From: Branchiostoma floridae | Taxonomy: Eukaryota > Chordata > Leptocardii > Amphioxiformes > Branchiostomatidae | Direction: 5' to 3' | Assembly (NCBI RefSeq): GCF_000003815.2 | Contig: NC_049997.1 | Coordinates: forward strand, 7,186,695 to 7,250,694 | Length of the DNA: 64,000 bases | Shown: piece by piece, positions 34,110-45,300 of the stretch | Layout: each line of letters opens with the position of its first letter | Position numbering within the stretch: position 1 is the first letter of the stretch | Position numbers and translations under genes: made by a program | Notes under the pieces: model-generated | The model's input: only the letters and a program-made list of their open reading frames with translations | Database searches by the model: none | What the model was told of the DNA's origin: nothing

Positions 34110-34375
34110 CATGACCTCATGGCAGCGGCAGGGACCGAGGCCGGCCCTATTAGAAGTCCAGCACCGGAAAAGTTAAGCACTGGAAATCCAGTGCTCGCAT
34201 TGGGTTCAGCACTGGAATTCCAGTGCTGAGTTCCAGTGCTGAGGGAGCATGAGCACTGGAACAAGGCCGTTCAGCACTGGAAAACCAGCGCTGACGTTTG
34301 TTCAGCACTGGAAAACCAGTGCTGAGGCCGATTCGACCCATTGATTCAGCACTGGAACACCAGTGCGGAGACCGT
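34110..34375. repeat. AGCACTGGAA/TTCCAGTGCT palindromic minisatellite and right duplication copy
   Basis: Right copy of the 33247-33397 block, continued by further TTCAGCACTGGAAAACCAG, CGCTGA units. Each unit is a small palindrome (CAGCACTGGA..TCCAGTGCTG), so single strands could form a row of hairpins. Confidence 0.85.
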
Positions 34376-35246
34376 TACTTTTGTATACTTGCTTGTCAAT
34401 AAGAGTGAACAATAAAAACAATGCCGATAGTCGGTTGGGTGTATGTAAATCAAGACCAATTTGCACCTTAATGTTAATGTTTTTTTTTTCAAAAGTGAGT
34501 CGAAGATGGTTCAAAAGGGACAAATTATGAGCCGACTCCTTCCCCTCTTTCAACCTCCTTGGTAGGACGTGGCATGTCTGGAAGGCCAATTTCTCGAGTA
34601 TGTTCAGCCGTTTTCACAGTATGTTAGGACGAGTTCCGTACACAGCCCGACACGTCTGAGTTCCAGCTTGAGCTGGCGGACGTTTTGCTGCAGCCTATTG
34701 GCATCTCTGCCGAACTGTTCTGTAGTTTTGATACTGACCAGTTCCTGCCAGACAGACCGGCCAATGTCGCTGCCCCCTCCCCTATTTCATTCACCCAGCT
34801 GGTGCAACCGTTCTGACGAGCTGTCCTGTTCCCAGTTCGACCCCTTCCTGGTAGACCACATCATGCATTATCTTCTGCAATTTTAGTATGTTTCTCGTTT
34901 ATGGAAGTATTAATTGTATGCCTCACGTTTGCCTCGTTTTTATCAATTTAACGCGCATGATTTTATGTAGCATCTCTACTTTTTAAAGTTTTTCTTTACT
35001 ATTTTGGAACTTGTTCCCTAGCTTGATGTAACCAAGGAGGTTATATTTTTCATGTCTTTGTTGTAGCGCTGTTTGTACATTTTCTTGTTACAAGAAACTT
35101 TTTATTATTGTCTTGTTCGTTTTCTGACTTTCTTTCATGACCGTTAGAATTTACTTTGTTTATGTTATGAAGAAAGATGTTCAGTAACATAGGTTGATTT
35201 ACTGTTTCCATTTTTGTTAATTCTTTAATTGCTTTTATTTGCATGA

Positions 35247-35395
35247 GAAAGGTGGGCGTCTCCAACTTAGTCAATTTATTCGTTGGTTGGTACATCCCTA
35301 CGCCTAGGGAGACCAGTCAGTTGAATGGTGGACGTCTCCAACTTAGTCAATTTATTCGTTACTTAGTACACCCCTACCCCTAGGGACACCATACT
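35247..35395. repeat. Two tandem copies of a ~76-bp sequence
   Basis: GTCTCCAACTTAGTCAATTT, ATTCGTT, TAGTACA.CCCTAC, CCTAGGGA occurs at about 35257-35312 and again at 35329-35390 with a few changes. Confidence 0.8.
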
Positions 35396-35735
35396 ATGTG
35401 GATTTAGAATACTGGATGTGAATTAGTTTTCTTCTGATATAACGGCAACTGGGAAATACAGACGGGATCCCGTTCTTGTATACGCGAACGTGTAACACGT
35501 CTGCAGGGACACCACCCAGGGAAGTTTAATACCGGATAGGACATGGGTTAAAATCCCTGCTAATTATCAACACTAATGGTGTCAAAAGGTTTTGAGCGTT
35601 CTGTTTAATTATCTTAAATGTAAAAGTACAAAAACTTTTCAAATCCCCGGGAAATAAGAGAATGTGCATGTTGTCACCCGCAGATTTTCATGCGCAACTT
35701 TTCACGCACACAAAACCCGGGCATCTCTGTTAGCG

Positions 35736-35768
35736 CAAGGAGCTTTTATCAGTGATAAAAGCTCCTTG
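35736..35768. mobile_element. 33-bp palindrome with 7-bp target duplication (second copy)
   Basis: CAAGGAGCTTTTATCA, G, TGATAAAAGCTCCTTG: a 16-bp inverted repeat around one base. It is flanked by GTTAGCG at 35729-35735 and 35769-35775. Same sequence as 15217-15247 but at an unrelated site with an unrelated duplication. Confidence 0.88.
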
Positions 35769-36539
35769 GTTAGCGTAAAAGTTTAGATGTGAAGTCTTGA
35801 ATTTTCGTGAAACATGCATAAAAGTTCCGTTGTCGTGGTTTTCTAGGTGTTTGGTCGACATACTATCTATCTGACACAGTGACTAAATTTGTCACATCGC
35901 CGGATTCTGAGAATCATCACGATAATTTTTGCCATCTGTTCTACTCTTCGTTCCGTACACCTACAGTGCAGTCAAGGCCACTCTGACATTTCATACGTAC
36001 CCCCTGGCCCTAGCCTGTGTTTACACAAGCTCTCTCGCCGGCTGGGCTTAATGACCCCCTCCCCATAGGGTGGCGGCAATTGTAGGGCCGGCCGCTAGGG
36101 GCTTGATTTTAGTCAGGCTACCCCTGGCCCCAGCCCTGGTCGTAACTCATTTTCTGTGACAGCTAATTGCAGCAGATTTGGCCAAACATCCTCCCCTGAT
36201 CTCTGGCATCTTTGAACCACAACCAGATTTTTTGCCTCCATGGTTTCGGCTTTAAAAATCTCCAAACCGTGCTCATGTAGTGTCATGTCCCGTGCCTTTT
36301 CTTTGCCAAATTGTACCAACCCCCTTCCCCACCGACTCACGTTAAACATTCAAGTTGAGAACGGAGTGCCAGAGTGAATCGTGAACCTTAAATCGTTTCT
36401 GCCATGTTTGGGTCAAATCATGAGGTTTTGTTAGATCATTCTACCTATGCACAATGCATTTCTTTCCCGCTATAGTTGCAGCGTGTAACATGGATACCCT
36501 AGTTCTCTCTGTTAAAATGTCAATACATTCGTGTGTGGT

Positions 36540-37230
36540 TGTTACAAGACATGTTGGTATGTGTTTTGATAGAAGATAAATGTGGCGGAGTGGATACAAA
36601 CGTGTTTTATTTTGTATCTAATCAGAGCAGTATATACCTCAGAGTAGCAATCCCCATTTAGACACATTTGGGAACAAGTAAATTGGGGGTCAGTAAAACC
36701 AGGACTGTTAACGGAAGTTTTTAATTTGAAATGACTCAGTATTTGATGCATGATAAACAAAAATCAACTAAACTATTCGATTAATCACTAGACAGTGGAT
36801 AAGATGCCTAGTTTGAGACGGATTATCAGGGCGAGTTGCGAGTTATTTATCGTTTATACATCGCAAGTTCATTTCGCCGATGCCTTAGAAAATATGGATC
36901 GCGACACCATATTCCCATATGTACTGATACATCCCGGATCAATGACAAGCTGAAAGGGAACAGTGTCGCTTATTATTGTTAAAAGATTAGATAATATCAG
37001 TACGGGCGAAAATCATACGGCCGACTGTTGAAGCACACCACAAGAAAGACGGTCCAAGAATTCATTATTTAAATACGCTTCGTCAATTAACAGGAAACAT
37101 TGTAGCCGTTAAAACTTAGCACTAGTTTTTAAGGTAGGCATAAAAGGGTTTAAATGTTTTGATTCGCTATTGTTGTTTTTAGCGTTTTAGGTTGCAATGT
37201 AGCAATCGTAAAGTACCCCCTTTTGATAGG
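36540..37230. repeat. Left copy of a diverged direct duplication
   Basis: Shares with 38390-38840 the phrases ACATGTTGGT, TTTATTTTGTATCTAAT, ACCAGGACTGTTA, GATGCATGAT, AACAGGAAACATTGTAGCCG, TTAAAACTTAG and TTTTTAAGGTAGGCAT, in the same order and orientation. No coding frame. Confidence 0.85.
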
Positions 37231-37639
37231 TACATCTCAATCTCCCGTTTTGATAGTTGGTTGCGTCTGAATCGCCCCCGTTTGGATAGTTACGACAGAA
37301 ACAATGTTTTGAAAGGAATGAATTTGAACGACAAGCTGTGTTGATGTAACTCCTGTAAAAGCAGGAATTCCTTGTATTAAAAGCAGACCGCATGATTTAT
37401 TGCCACCGGACCACCATGGAAATGACAAGTCTGTGTCATCTGTGCCATGTGGTGCTGGCTTTTCGTCACACCCGCAACAAGCGTTGTGCTAATCAGAAAC
37501 GGTCTGTTGAACTGCCTTTTGTTTAGAGCCAGGCCTTCCAGACGGTCCGGACTGCCGGACACTGGCACATGCGGGAACATTTTATTCCTAAAGCGGTCAT
37601 TCTTTCTTAGCACGGCGTGGTGGGAAGAACGAACATTGC

Positions 37640-37870
37640 TATTGTAACAGTGGGTTCTAGCGCTGCCAAACTGACCACGCCAACAGCTCTTGAGCTTTTG
37701 TTGTTGTGGTTAGCACGTGTGATTTGTGATCCGGCTGCCCGGGTTCGGCGCGGGTTCGAATCCCGGGAGTCGGGATGTTGTTTATTTCTGTTCTGACTCG
37801 CCCCTCTAGTTGTTCACTGGTTCCCATGCCGATCCTGTGAGTAACAGGCTAGCGGATGTGCCATACAGGG
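37640..37870 (+). mobile_element. tRNA-derived SINE-like element, copy 2
   Basis: TGTGGTTAGCACGTGTGATT resembles a tRNA A-box region and GGGTTCGAATCCCGGGA a B-box. They are followed by CTGTTCTGACTCGCCCCTCT, TTCCCATGCC and one copy of the 31-bp GAGTAACAGGCTAGCGGATG module. The order agrees with 23770-24290. Not a functional tRNA: the arms do not fold. Confidence 0.6.
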
Positions 37871-38260
37871 ATGTCGGTAAGCGTTTGGAAGTTTTTGTGT
37901 GTTTTGCAAACCTCTTCATATTACTCCTTTCTTTCCTGGTCATTAGAGAAGCAGTTAGAAATAAAATGTATCTCGTCTTCCACCGGTTTTGCAATACAAT
38001 GATTACAGGTTCTTTCGCCCACGGGTAGCTAGTTTGCATATTGCCGATCTGACCTCGATATTATCTAGTGATGTTAAATAAGTTTCCATTGGGTATCCCT
38101 TCTTTAGTTTCTTAAAGAATCTTAACTTACCATTATCTATAGACAGTCTATGAGAAAATGTCTGTATGTACAATTGCTTATTAACACAATTTAATCGGAC
38201 TCAGGTATAGCTTTGAGTGTTTGTTCTTCTAAAGTGGTTAACATTGTCATCAAGTGACAT
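37871..38260 (-). pseudogene. Decayed retroelement C-terminal fragment
   Basis: Minus-strand frames read L-P-V-G-E-R-T-C-N-H-C, then P-V-E-D-E-I-H-F-I-S-N-C. This is the same Cys-His zinc motif as in 33400-34109 but from a different subfamily. Upstream reads K-L-R-F-F-K-K-L-K-K-G-Y and L-D-N-I-E-V-R-S-A. Stops and frame changes interrupt it. It directly adjoins the SINE-like copy. Confidence 0.65.
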
Positions 38261-38389
38261 ACGTCTGTGTATTTAAGTGTGATTCTTCCCTTGTATTTAA
38301 AGAGTGAGATAGAGCCAGCTTAACAAATGGTAGCTTACGAGGTAATAACTCATGTACGCCATACATTGTGGATTACGATTCGTGTGTGA

Positions 38390-38840
38390 TTGATGCAACA
38401 CATGTTGGTGTGTATCTGCATACAAGATGATGGGGCAAAGTCCTTTATTTTGTATCTAATTAGAGTAGTATAAACCTCGGAGATGCAATGTCTAGTCACA
38501 TTTTGGAAAAAGAAAATAAGAGGTCAATATAACCAGGACTGTTACCGGAGATACTGAATTTAACATCGCCCAGTATATGATGCATGATCAAAAATATCAA
38601 CTAAACTACCCGATAAGCGCACCTCAGAGAAGACGGTACAAGATGTATCTATTGTTTTACGCTTCGCCAATAAACAGGAAACATTGTAGCCGTTAAAACT
38701 TAGTACTAATTTTTAAGGTAGGCATGAAAAAGTTCCGGGTTATAATGTTCTGATTCGCTGCTATTGCTTTTAGCGTTGTTAGGTTGCAATATACCCATCG
38801 TAAAATAGATCCTATTTGGTTACATTTCAATCCCCATAGA
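38390..38840. repeat. Right copy of the direct duplication
   Basis: Shorter partner of 36540-37230; a ~200-bp middle portion of the left copy is missing between the GATGCATGAT and AACAGGAAACATT blocks. Identity is about 80% by eye, so the duplication is not recent. Confidence 0.85.
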
Positions 38841-38842
38841 TC

Positions 38843-38912
38843 ATGGGAGTGGCCTGACTATGTGGATTTGGTACTGCTCCGCCCACCCGAGGAGTTTGTT
38901 TGGGTCCCCGAG
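38843..38912. mobile_element. Truncated inverted copy of the 100-bp MITE
   Basis: GATCATGGGAGTGGCCTGAC, TATGTGGATTTGGTACTGCT, CCGCC and GAGGAGTTTGTTTGGGTCCC match the reverse complement of 32737-32836; the other end is lost. It lies ~160 bp upstream of the possible first exon at 39069. Confidence 0.72.
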
Positions 38913-39068
38913 GGGTCGTCTTGGGATTGGTCACCGTGCTGACGTCAGTCTGTAAACATTGACAAATAGGAACTGCACAAGTACATTTTCCAACCAATGG
39001 CAGCCCTCAGAATAGCGTCAGTTTGCTTCCCACTAAAGATCGATCACTGACTATCTAGTCAGGCGGAG

Positions 39069-39148
39069 ATGGCGCGGCGGACAAGGTCGGCCGAGTTAGA
39101 CGCGGCGCTTCAACTGGACAGTGAACATGCACAAGCGACTCAATTTCG
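39069..39148 (+). CDS. Candidate first coding exon (27 residues)
   Basis: The ATG at 39069 in a GC-rich context (GGCGGAGATGGCGCGGCGGA) opens M-A-R-R-T-R-S-A-E-L-D-A-A-L-Q-L-D and ends in phase 2 at TTTCG|GTGAGAG. CCAAT-type boxes lie upstream near 38990. It looks like a real first exon. Its phase does not join directly to the phase-0 exon at 42332, so either an exon between them is unseen or it belongs to another transcript. Confidence 0.45.
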
Positions 39149-39821
39149 GTGAGAGTACCTTGCTAATGATAGCATGTATTATGTGTATAATAGATACGTC
39201 ACAAGTTGTTAAGAGTGACTAGAGCTAAATAAACCGAGAGCGTTACGATGTGAATCGTACCAGGTGGATTTTGGGACTGTGTGCTTGGGTTGAGTAACAC
39301 TGCCAACCTTAATTTCGTGGGCCCAAATCTTACCCCAAACCGCCCGAGACCTTGGTCTTCAAAAAGTCCGCCAACATCACGTTTCGGCAAGATAAAATAT
39401 GAGTCCCATATTAACGGCATTATAGTTTTGGCATTTTTACAGCGTATTGTTGTGTAGGAATTAGTCTTCATCTGTGACCGTGTTTCGCCAGAGTTTTTTG
39501 ATTTTGTTTAGAGAATATCTTTCAACGTGGAAACTTCTTGGCAGTTTGTTACTCATACCACATGTTGTTTACGGCACAACCAGGCACAACCCTTTTGTTT
39601 TTGATCGGCCGAAGATATCAGCGCTCCATGAGGCCCTTCTGTGGAATTCCATTCGCCACCTTGCCGCCGCCGAACAACAAACGCTTCTGTTTCTCGTGGT
39701 CATATTCATCTGTTTCCCGTGGTCTTAAAGTAAAAGATACGATTTGTTACCGGGGTCCCCGTTCTCAATCATCTTTTTCTCTGCGCTTCACTCACCCTTT
39801 ATCGTCTGTGGACTAGTACAG

Positions 39822-40061
39822 TCAAGCACGTATCCACAGTTCTATAGTAATACTGCTGAGCACGAGTCGTCAATTAACCGACGATTGCCGGAACTGCCAT
39901 ACTCCCATCCGTCCTCCGATCGCCCGCCGTCTTATCACTCTGACTGTAGCCAAAACGGTACCGGTAATCTGATCACCCATTGTCCTCCAAGCAGTTTAAT
40001 AGCGGTGAGCGTACATGTGACTTATTTCATTCTGTCTTATTACAGGCTGGTGATGATATAG
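39822..40061 (+). other. Possible exon with P-P-x-Y motif, unassigned
   Basis: An open frame after CTAGTACAG encodes a Ser/Pro/Tyr-rich tail (S-T-Y-P-Q-F-Y-S-N, then S-D-R-P-P-S-Y-H-S-D). P-P-S-Y would be a WW-domain ligand. An upstream frame near 39690-39725 has a short hydrophobic stretch. I could not join them by good splice sites, and the next AG (40045) would leave an intron of only 41 bp. Confidence 0.2.
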
Positions 40062-40489
40062 CCGTTGTATACAGGATGCTTTTCCAATCACCTTTACCAC
40101 CCTTCCACACGTAGAAGTTGGATATCTCTTGCAAATGCAGCCGTTTTACTTGTATGATGGACGAAATATTCTGTATACTGGTTTACGCAACCCGACGTAA
40201 CAGTGTACTGCATTTTAGACCCGATAGCCGTCGCTTGTGGCTTTTAAGCCGACATGTATATTGATATTGTGATGTGCCTTCGATCATGCGAAGCCAAGCC
40301 GAGAAAGAATATTTTGTGTCATTATTTCTTATTCACGGTGGTACATTTTATTTCTGAAACTTCTTTAATGATTCAAAACTCGGGCTACACCAAAAGGTAA
40401 ATGATAATGCACTTTTGTGCCCTTTGGTTATAAGAGAAATAGACCTCATCGGTCAAAGTAACAGCACGTTAGCATCACGAGTATTGTTG

Positions 40490-40790
40490 TCTGGCTGCAC
40501 AAGCGTTATCGCCGGTGCAATGAGACGAGTGGGAAAAGTCTTCGCCATGCATTCGGTACGTCGTAAGTTCGATCCCCGGCCAATATAGTATGACGTGTTA
40601 AATGGTCGTGCTAATTTCTCAGCTTAGCACTCAGCATTCGGGAAAGAGTATGTAATTTGAACACACACCACAGCCAGTGTCCTGGCCCCCTACTGTAGTA
40701 ATTGCATTTGTTTGGCCCAGGGTTACTCCAAGAACATGGGCGCCGCCCTATGCACCATGGAGCGGGAAGGACTTTGACTTGACATGACTA
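40490..40790 (+). mobile_element. tRNA-derived SINE-like element, different family
   Basis: A B-box-like AAGTTCGATCCCCGGCC lies at about 40567-40583 after GTCTGGCTGCACAAGC and GCAATGAGACGAGTGGG. It is followed by CTCAGCTTAGCACTCAGCAT and an unrelated GC-rich body ending GGACTTTGACTTGACATGAC. The order tRNA-like head, body and A-rich end fits a SINE. Confidence 0.5.
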
Positions 40791-41879
40791 TATAAGCGTT
40801 GTAATAAAATATGTATTACTTTTGCTATAAATTATATCTGAATTACTTTGATGCCTTACATCACTACCGACGGCCTGTAACTAACAGAAAACAACACTTT
40901 ACCGATCCAGACATACAAAAGTTGCTAAGTTAGTATCACTATTGCAAAAATACTTCATATCAATCCTTTCTCACAATCTGTCCCCACAGGTGAACGCCGG
41001 CATGACAGCCCCCAGGTTACAGGAAGAATCGACTGACAAGTACACCCCTTTGTCGCGATGGTTTGGTAACCAAATGAACATCACAGCAATAAGAAAAAAA
41101 GGGATTCAAGCGTCACACAACCATACAAAATGAAATAACAGAAAGATATGAAATAAAAACCTTCAAACGAAACAAAACAATCCTCATACATACACGACAT
41201 CATTACGCCGAATGGTCAAGCAAAAAATATAACTGACCCACAATTCTACCCTAACGATACATAATATCGGGTATTTTGTTAAAAAATGTAATGTGCTGTA
41301 TACTTGATGGTGAAACGAGTATTAAAACATGAAATCCTGGTTTATAACATCGGTCACGTCATCTTATTATACGCCATACCCAAAGCAGACTAAAGTCACA
41401 CAAAAACAAATTCCCTAGGGAATACCCGTAGAAAATACCCGTAGAAAAAAAATACCCGTAGAAAAATTCCTCGCATGCCTGCGGAATTCCTAGAATTCCT
41501 GTCAAACGGTCGCACACTATAAACATTAGGCTCGCCCCTGAGGCGTCGCCAAAAACACGGGTGGTTCGACAAAAATGAGCAAGGTTCGACCAACAGTGAA
41601 CACGCCATTTTACCGAGCACATCATCAACAGTTACGAAAAAATATCAGCTAAATGAAGAAAAACGTCATATTTTTTTTGTAGCCATCTGAAAATACATGT
41701 GAAAATTCATAATTCTATCGCAAGAAAACAGACCTCGATCCGCGAAAATAGGCCTAAACTGGCCCATGTTTGTTGTACGGCGAAGAGAAACATATCAAAC
41801 TGTCCGCCATTGTGCCCTCTACCGCAAGATGACGTAGTCACATGCCTGCCGAGTTTTCCAAATAAGGGAATCGTCGGAA

Positions 41880-42090
41880 ACCTGACCCACTTCGCCTCTT
41901 GCCGATCGGGCTTCGGGCTGGCTCGAGGGCTATGACGTAATGGCGTGGCTCATTAGCATAGAAACCGCGCCAACCGGCGCTACGAACATCAGATCAGACG
42001 GGCACCGCGCAGGGCAGTAAACAAAGCCGGCGCTGCGGGATTTAACGGGCCAAACAAAGGCGCACAGCGGGCGGGTAACTCCATACTCTC
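41880..42090 (+). promoter_or_regulatory. GC-rich putative promoter upstream of the winged-helix gene
   Basis: A CpG-rich island in an AT-rich surround, with CTATGACGTAATGGCG (CRE-like TGACGTAA), GCGCCAACCGGCGC (E2F-like) and several GCGC words. It ends ~240 bp before the first well-supported coding exon (42332). No TATA box. Role inferred from composition and position. Confidence 0.4.
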
Positions 42091-42096
42091 TCCTCC

Positions 42097-42112
42097 TGAT
42101 AAAAGCTCCTTG
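42097..42112. mobile_element. Half of the CAAGGAG palindrome
   Basis: TGATAAAAGCTCCTTG is identical to the right half of the 33-bp palindrome at 35736-35768. The left half is absent. It may be a more eroded footprint or the end of a deleted element. Confidence 0.6.
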
Positions 42113-42331
42113 CTAGAATATAATGTATACATGTAGTCATTAGAAACTGCGTACTAGTACAGAATCTGGTAAAATCCATTTTTTTCAACTTGGATTTGTT
42201 CAATTATTCATATATGTTAGTCACAGTAAATGTTGTATACTACAATTTTTTTCGAGTTTCTTACTGTTAGCCTATATGAGCATCATGAGTCTAAAATTCA
42301 GTATGACATTATATCAATATTCCTTGTACAG

Positions 42332-45300
42332 GTTATGCTGCATATCCTGGCAGACAAGTTTGAGTTGTGCCTCGCTAGTTCCAAACTAAAGGAGTTGTTC
42401 CCAAAAGAGGGAGAAAAACTGCCTCCAGCACTGGAACATGACCCTACAGTAAGCACACATTCAGTGTCTTCCAGAGCTGGCTCCACGACCCGTCCCTACA
42501 TCCTGGGATGGACATTTGCTTGTTTGGATGGACAAAAGCTTCACTCTGCCTGTTCACCAAATCTGAATGTCATAAAACTGATAAAAATGTATCTCTGTAA
42601 GCTTAAAATGACAATACAATATAACTGCAAGGGTTCTCAAACAATGAGTGGGACAGACAAGAATTTAAAGCTGGAGACAGCCCTGGTATTTTCATCGTTT
42701 GCCTCCTCACTCCTTAACTCATGATCAGAAGGCTACATGTGATCATCTCATCAGCCTCCAAATCGTTTTATTAAAGTGATGATATGATATAATGGGAGAA
42801 TAAAAATGATACTTGATTCCCTCTTATGACATGGATTTTATAGATAATAATTTTTCACATTGAAACTACATTCTTTTCCACTCACCTTACCTTGGGTGAC
42901 ATCTTAGTTAACTTTTAACGGCTCCCATACTTCCACCACTACTAGTGATCAAGCAGCAGGGAGTATGGAAGTTGTGGAAAACTAACTAATATATAGCACT
43001 CAGGCTTCACTAACTCCACATGTAACTACAGTGTACCATCCTTTCTTTACAGCTAAAAAAAGAACTGACTCAGCTGAATCGCCGGTCCAGTCAGTTCCGT
43101 CAGCTTACCCTTGACCTGATACTGGACCGTGAGAGACGAGAGATGTACCTCCAGAGTGAGATGGAAGAGGAGTATGGAGCTGAGTTCTCTCTCACCTTAA
43201 ATGACCTCGTGGCCAAGTTCGTTCAGACAGTTGAGGACTATCTGCCCATCCCTGTCATTGAAGAGGTTGGAGTCTTAACAAGTTTTACATTATTTTTTTC
43301 TATTGTTACTAAAAGTTAAACTGAATAGAGGAATGTAGGCATAAGAGTACTGAAAAATGTATATGACAATATTGATGACTGTACTTTGAAAGGAAAATCC
43401 TTAAATTGCCAATGAATCATTTAAGTGCTTATGACAATAACATTTCCTAATTACAGTCCACTACATATGTTTTATAGATTTATTAGAACTTCAGCCATAT
43501 AATCTGTATATTTGTTAATTTTGTCTGACCGTTACCTCTTCCCTCATGACCTTAATGAAAAGTGGCCAGCAGACTGGAGTTTTGCTTGACCACAGTTAAA
43601 TAGACACGTAAACATTGAACATGCCCTGTGTTTCAGATCAGCTCAAATGAACAGTACCTAAGCCCTACTGATGATTGCTCTCCTGCTGTGTCTAGTCTTC
43701 TGGCAGTCCTGGAAGTTACGAATGGCAATCCCAGCACTGCAGATCTCATAACATTGGTACATGAACTTGAAACTGTAAGCACAACAAGGACCAGGAAACA
43801 AAACTGTTTACCTAGTAGTAGTAGATATCAGGCAAAACTGCCCTCAACTTTCAAAAGTCCCCAAACAAAGGAGAAGACAATCAAAACAGACAGAAGTTCT
43901 CCAATGATACCACACGGTGATTCTGTAGAAAAAGACAGTGCTGCACAGGAGTCAACTTCCACAGGAAGCTCTGTGTCGCAAACAACAGTATGTTCTGGGG
44001 GAACCCATACTACTTTGTCAGATTCAAGTGATGTGGAAATAGTGGAAGTATCCAGTGAGTCAAATTCTGAATGCTCACTTAGAGGCAAAAAGGCAACAAG
44101 ACTTCTAAAAGAGATGGATACGAGAAATGTTAGAAGAGTAAAAACTTCGCTACGTAACAAGTCAAGTGTATGCACCAGAGCAAAAGGATTGGATGCTGGC
44201 AACAGTACAACAAAAGGAAAAGAGTTAAAGAAAGTGAAAGCTAAATCACCACTGTCATGGAATTCGTGGGAGAACACCTTAAGAAATGATCTTATCGGCA
44301 GCAAGTCAAAAGGAAATAAGAAGATAACTGACTTTAAAAGTTTCTCTGTAGACAAACAGGAGATGAAAGAAATGACAGAAGATACCGATGATGAAACACA
44401 GTGCAGTAAAGAAAGTAGTGCAGGGAGAAACTCAGCACATGATGACAAGATAGGAGCAGAGGAAAGGACAGTCAGAAATGAAGAAGACCCTGGAAGTGAT
44501 CAGGACCATATTTCTTCTCCTTTGGTCATTACATTAGATAGTAGTATTGACTCTGATACGAGTATTACCTCTCCTCTTCTTCTCGAAAACTTGGAGGAAC
44601 AATCTCTCTGGAAGATGAAGAGGCAGAGGGAAGAGGAGCAACTTTCAACGGAACATTCCAGAAAGAAAAGACGGAAGCTGGATTTTCAAGAAAAATCATC
44701 GTCAGACAATCAAGTTCCAGTAGCTGACTTGCAGGAAACATCAAAAGTTGACAAAGTTCAACTTGAGGAAGAAAGTTGTCAGCATCCAGAGAGGGAAAGT
44801 ACCACAGAAGAAGTAGCCAACCAATCAAGTTGTTCTGGGGAACTTGCAACTGATGACAAAGTAGATAAGTCAGAAGATGAAGACACTTATGCAGAAAGTG
44901 GACCATCAAGCCAAGTCAACATCTCTCTAAATGCTGAGGGGTAAGCATATGATCTACATGTATTTTATTTTCTATTTTAGCCCTGGTTTCCATCCTCCAT
45001 AGTAACTGCTGGCTCAATCTTTTCTCTGGCTAACTGTGATCAGGCAGCAAAAATATCGAGCTGTGGTTTTTCTACAGAGAATTGTATCCAGGTTTGATTG
45101 GTAAAGAAAAAAAAATATTTTCAAGTTTGCTTTAAATTAAAATCTGTCTCTATGATAATATATATTTTTTATGAAGGAAGATACCTTGCCCTGCATGTCA
45201 CCTTTGTCTTTCATTCTGCTCAGCTCCATGAAAATGTTATCACATTTTCTGCCTTTTTACCTTTTTCACCTTTCTGCTGTCAGTCTTAAGACAATCTCAA

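Noticed and set aside
34569-34886. 105-codon plus-strand frame and an overlapping Glu/Leu/Phe-rich frame
   Set aside because: Two competing frames look weakly protein-like, but neither has splice sites or a recognised domain; left unannotated.
37700-37775. Possible functional tRNA gene
   Set aside because: A- and B-box-like words are present, but acceptor, D and anticodon arms do not pair; a related copy at 24.2 kb shows it is a dispersed element.
40005-40045. A 41-bp intron joining the P-P-x-Y frame to a short tail exon
   Set aside because: Too short for an animal spliceosomal intron, though GTGAGC and TTACAG edges are present.
40942-41133. Frame after TCCCCACAG as an exon of the winged-helix gene
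   Set aside because: It stops within 50 codons and cannot lead into the 42332 exon; at most a terminal exon of another transcript.
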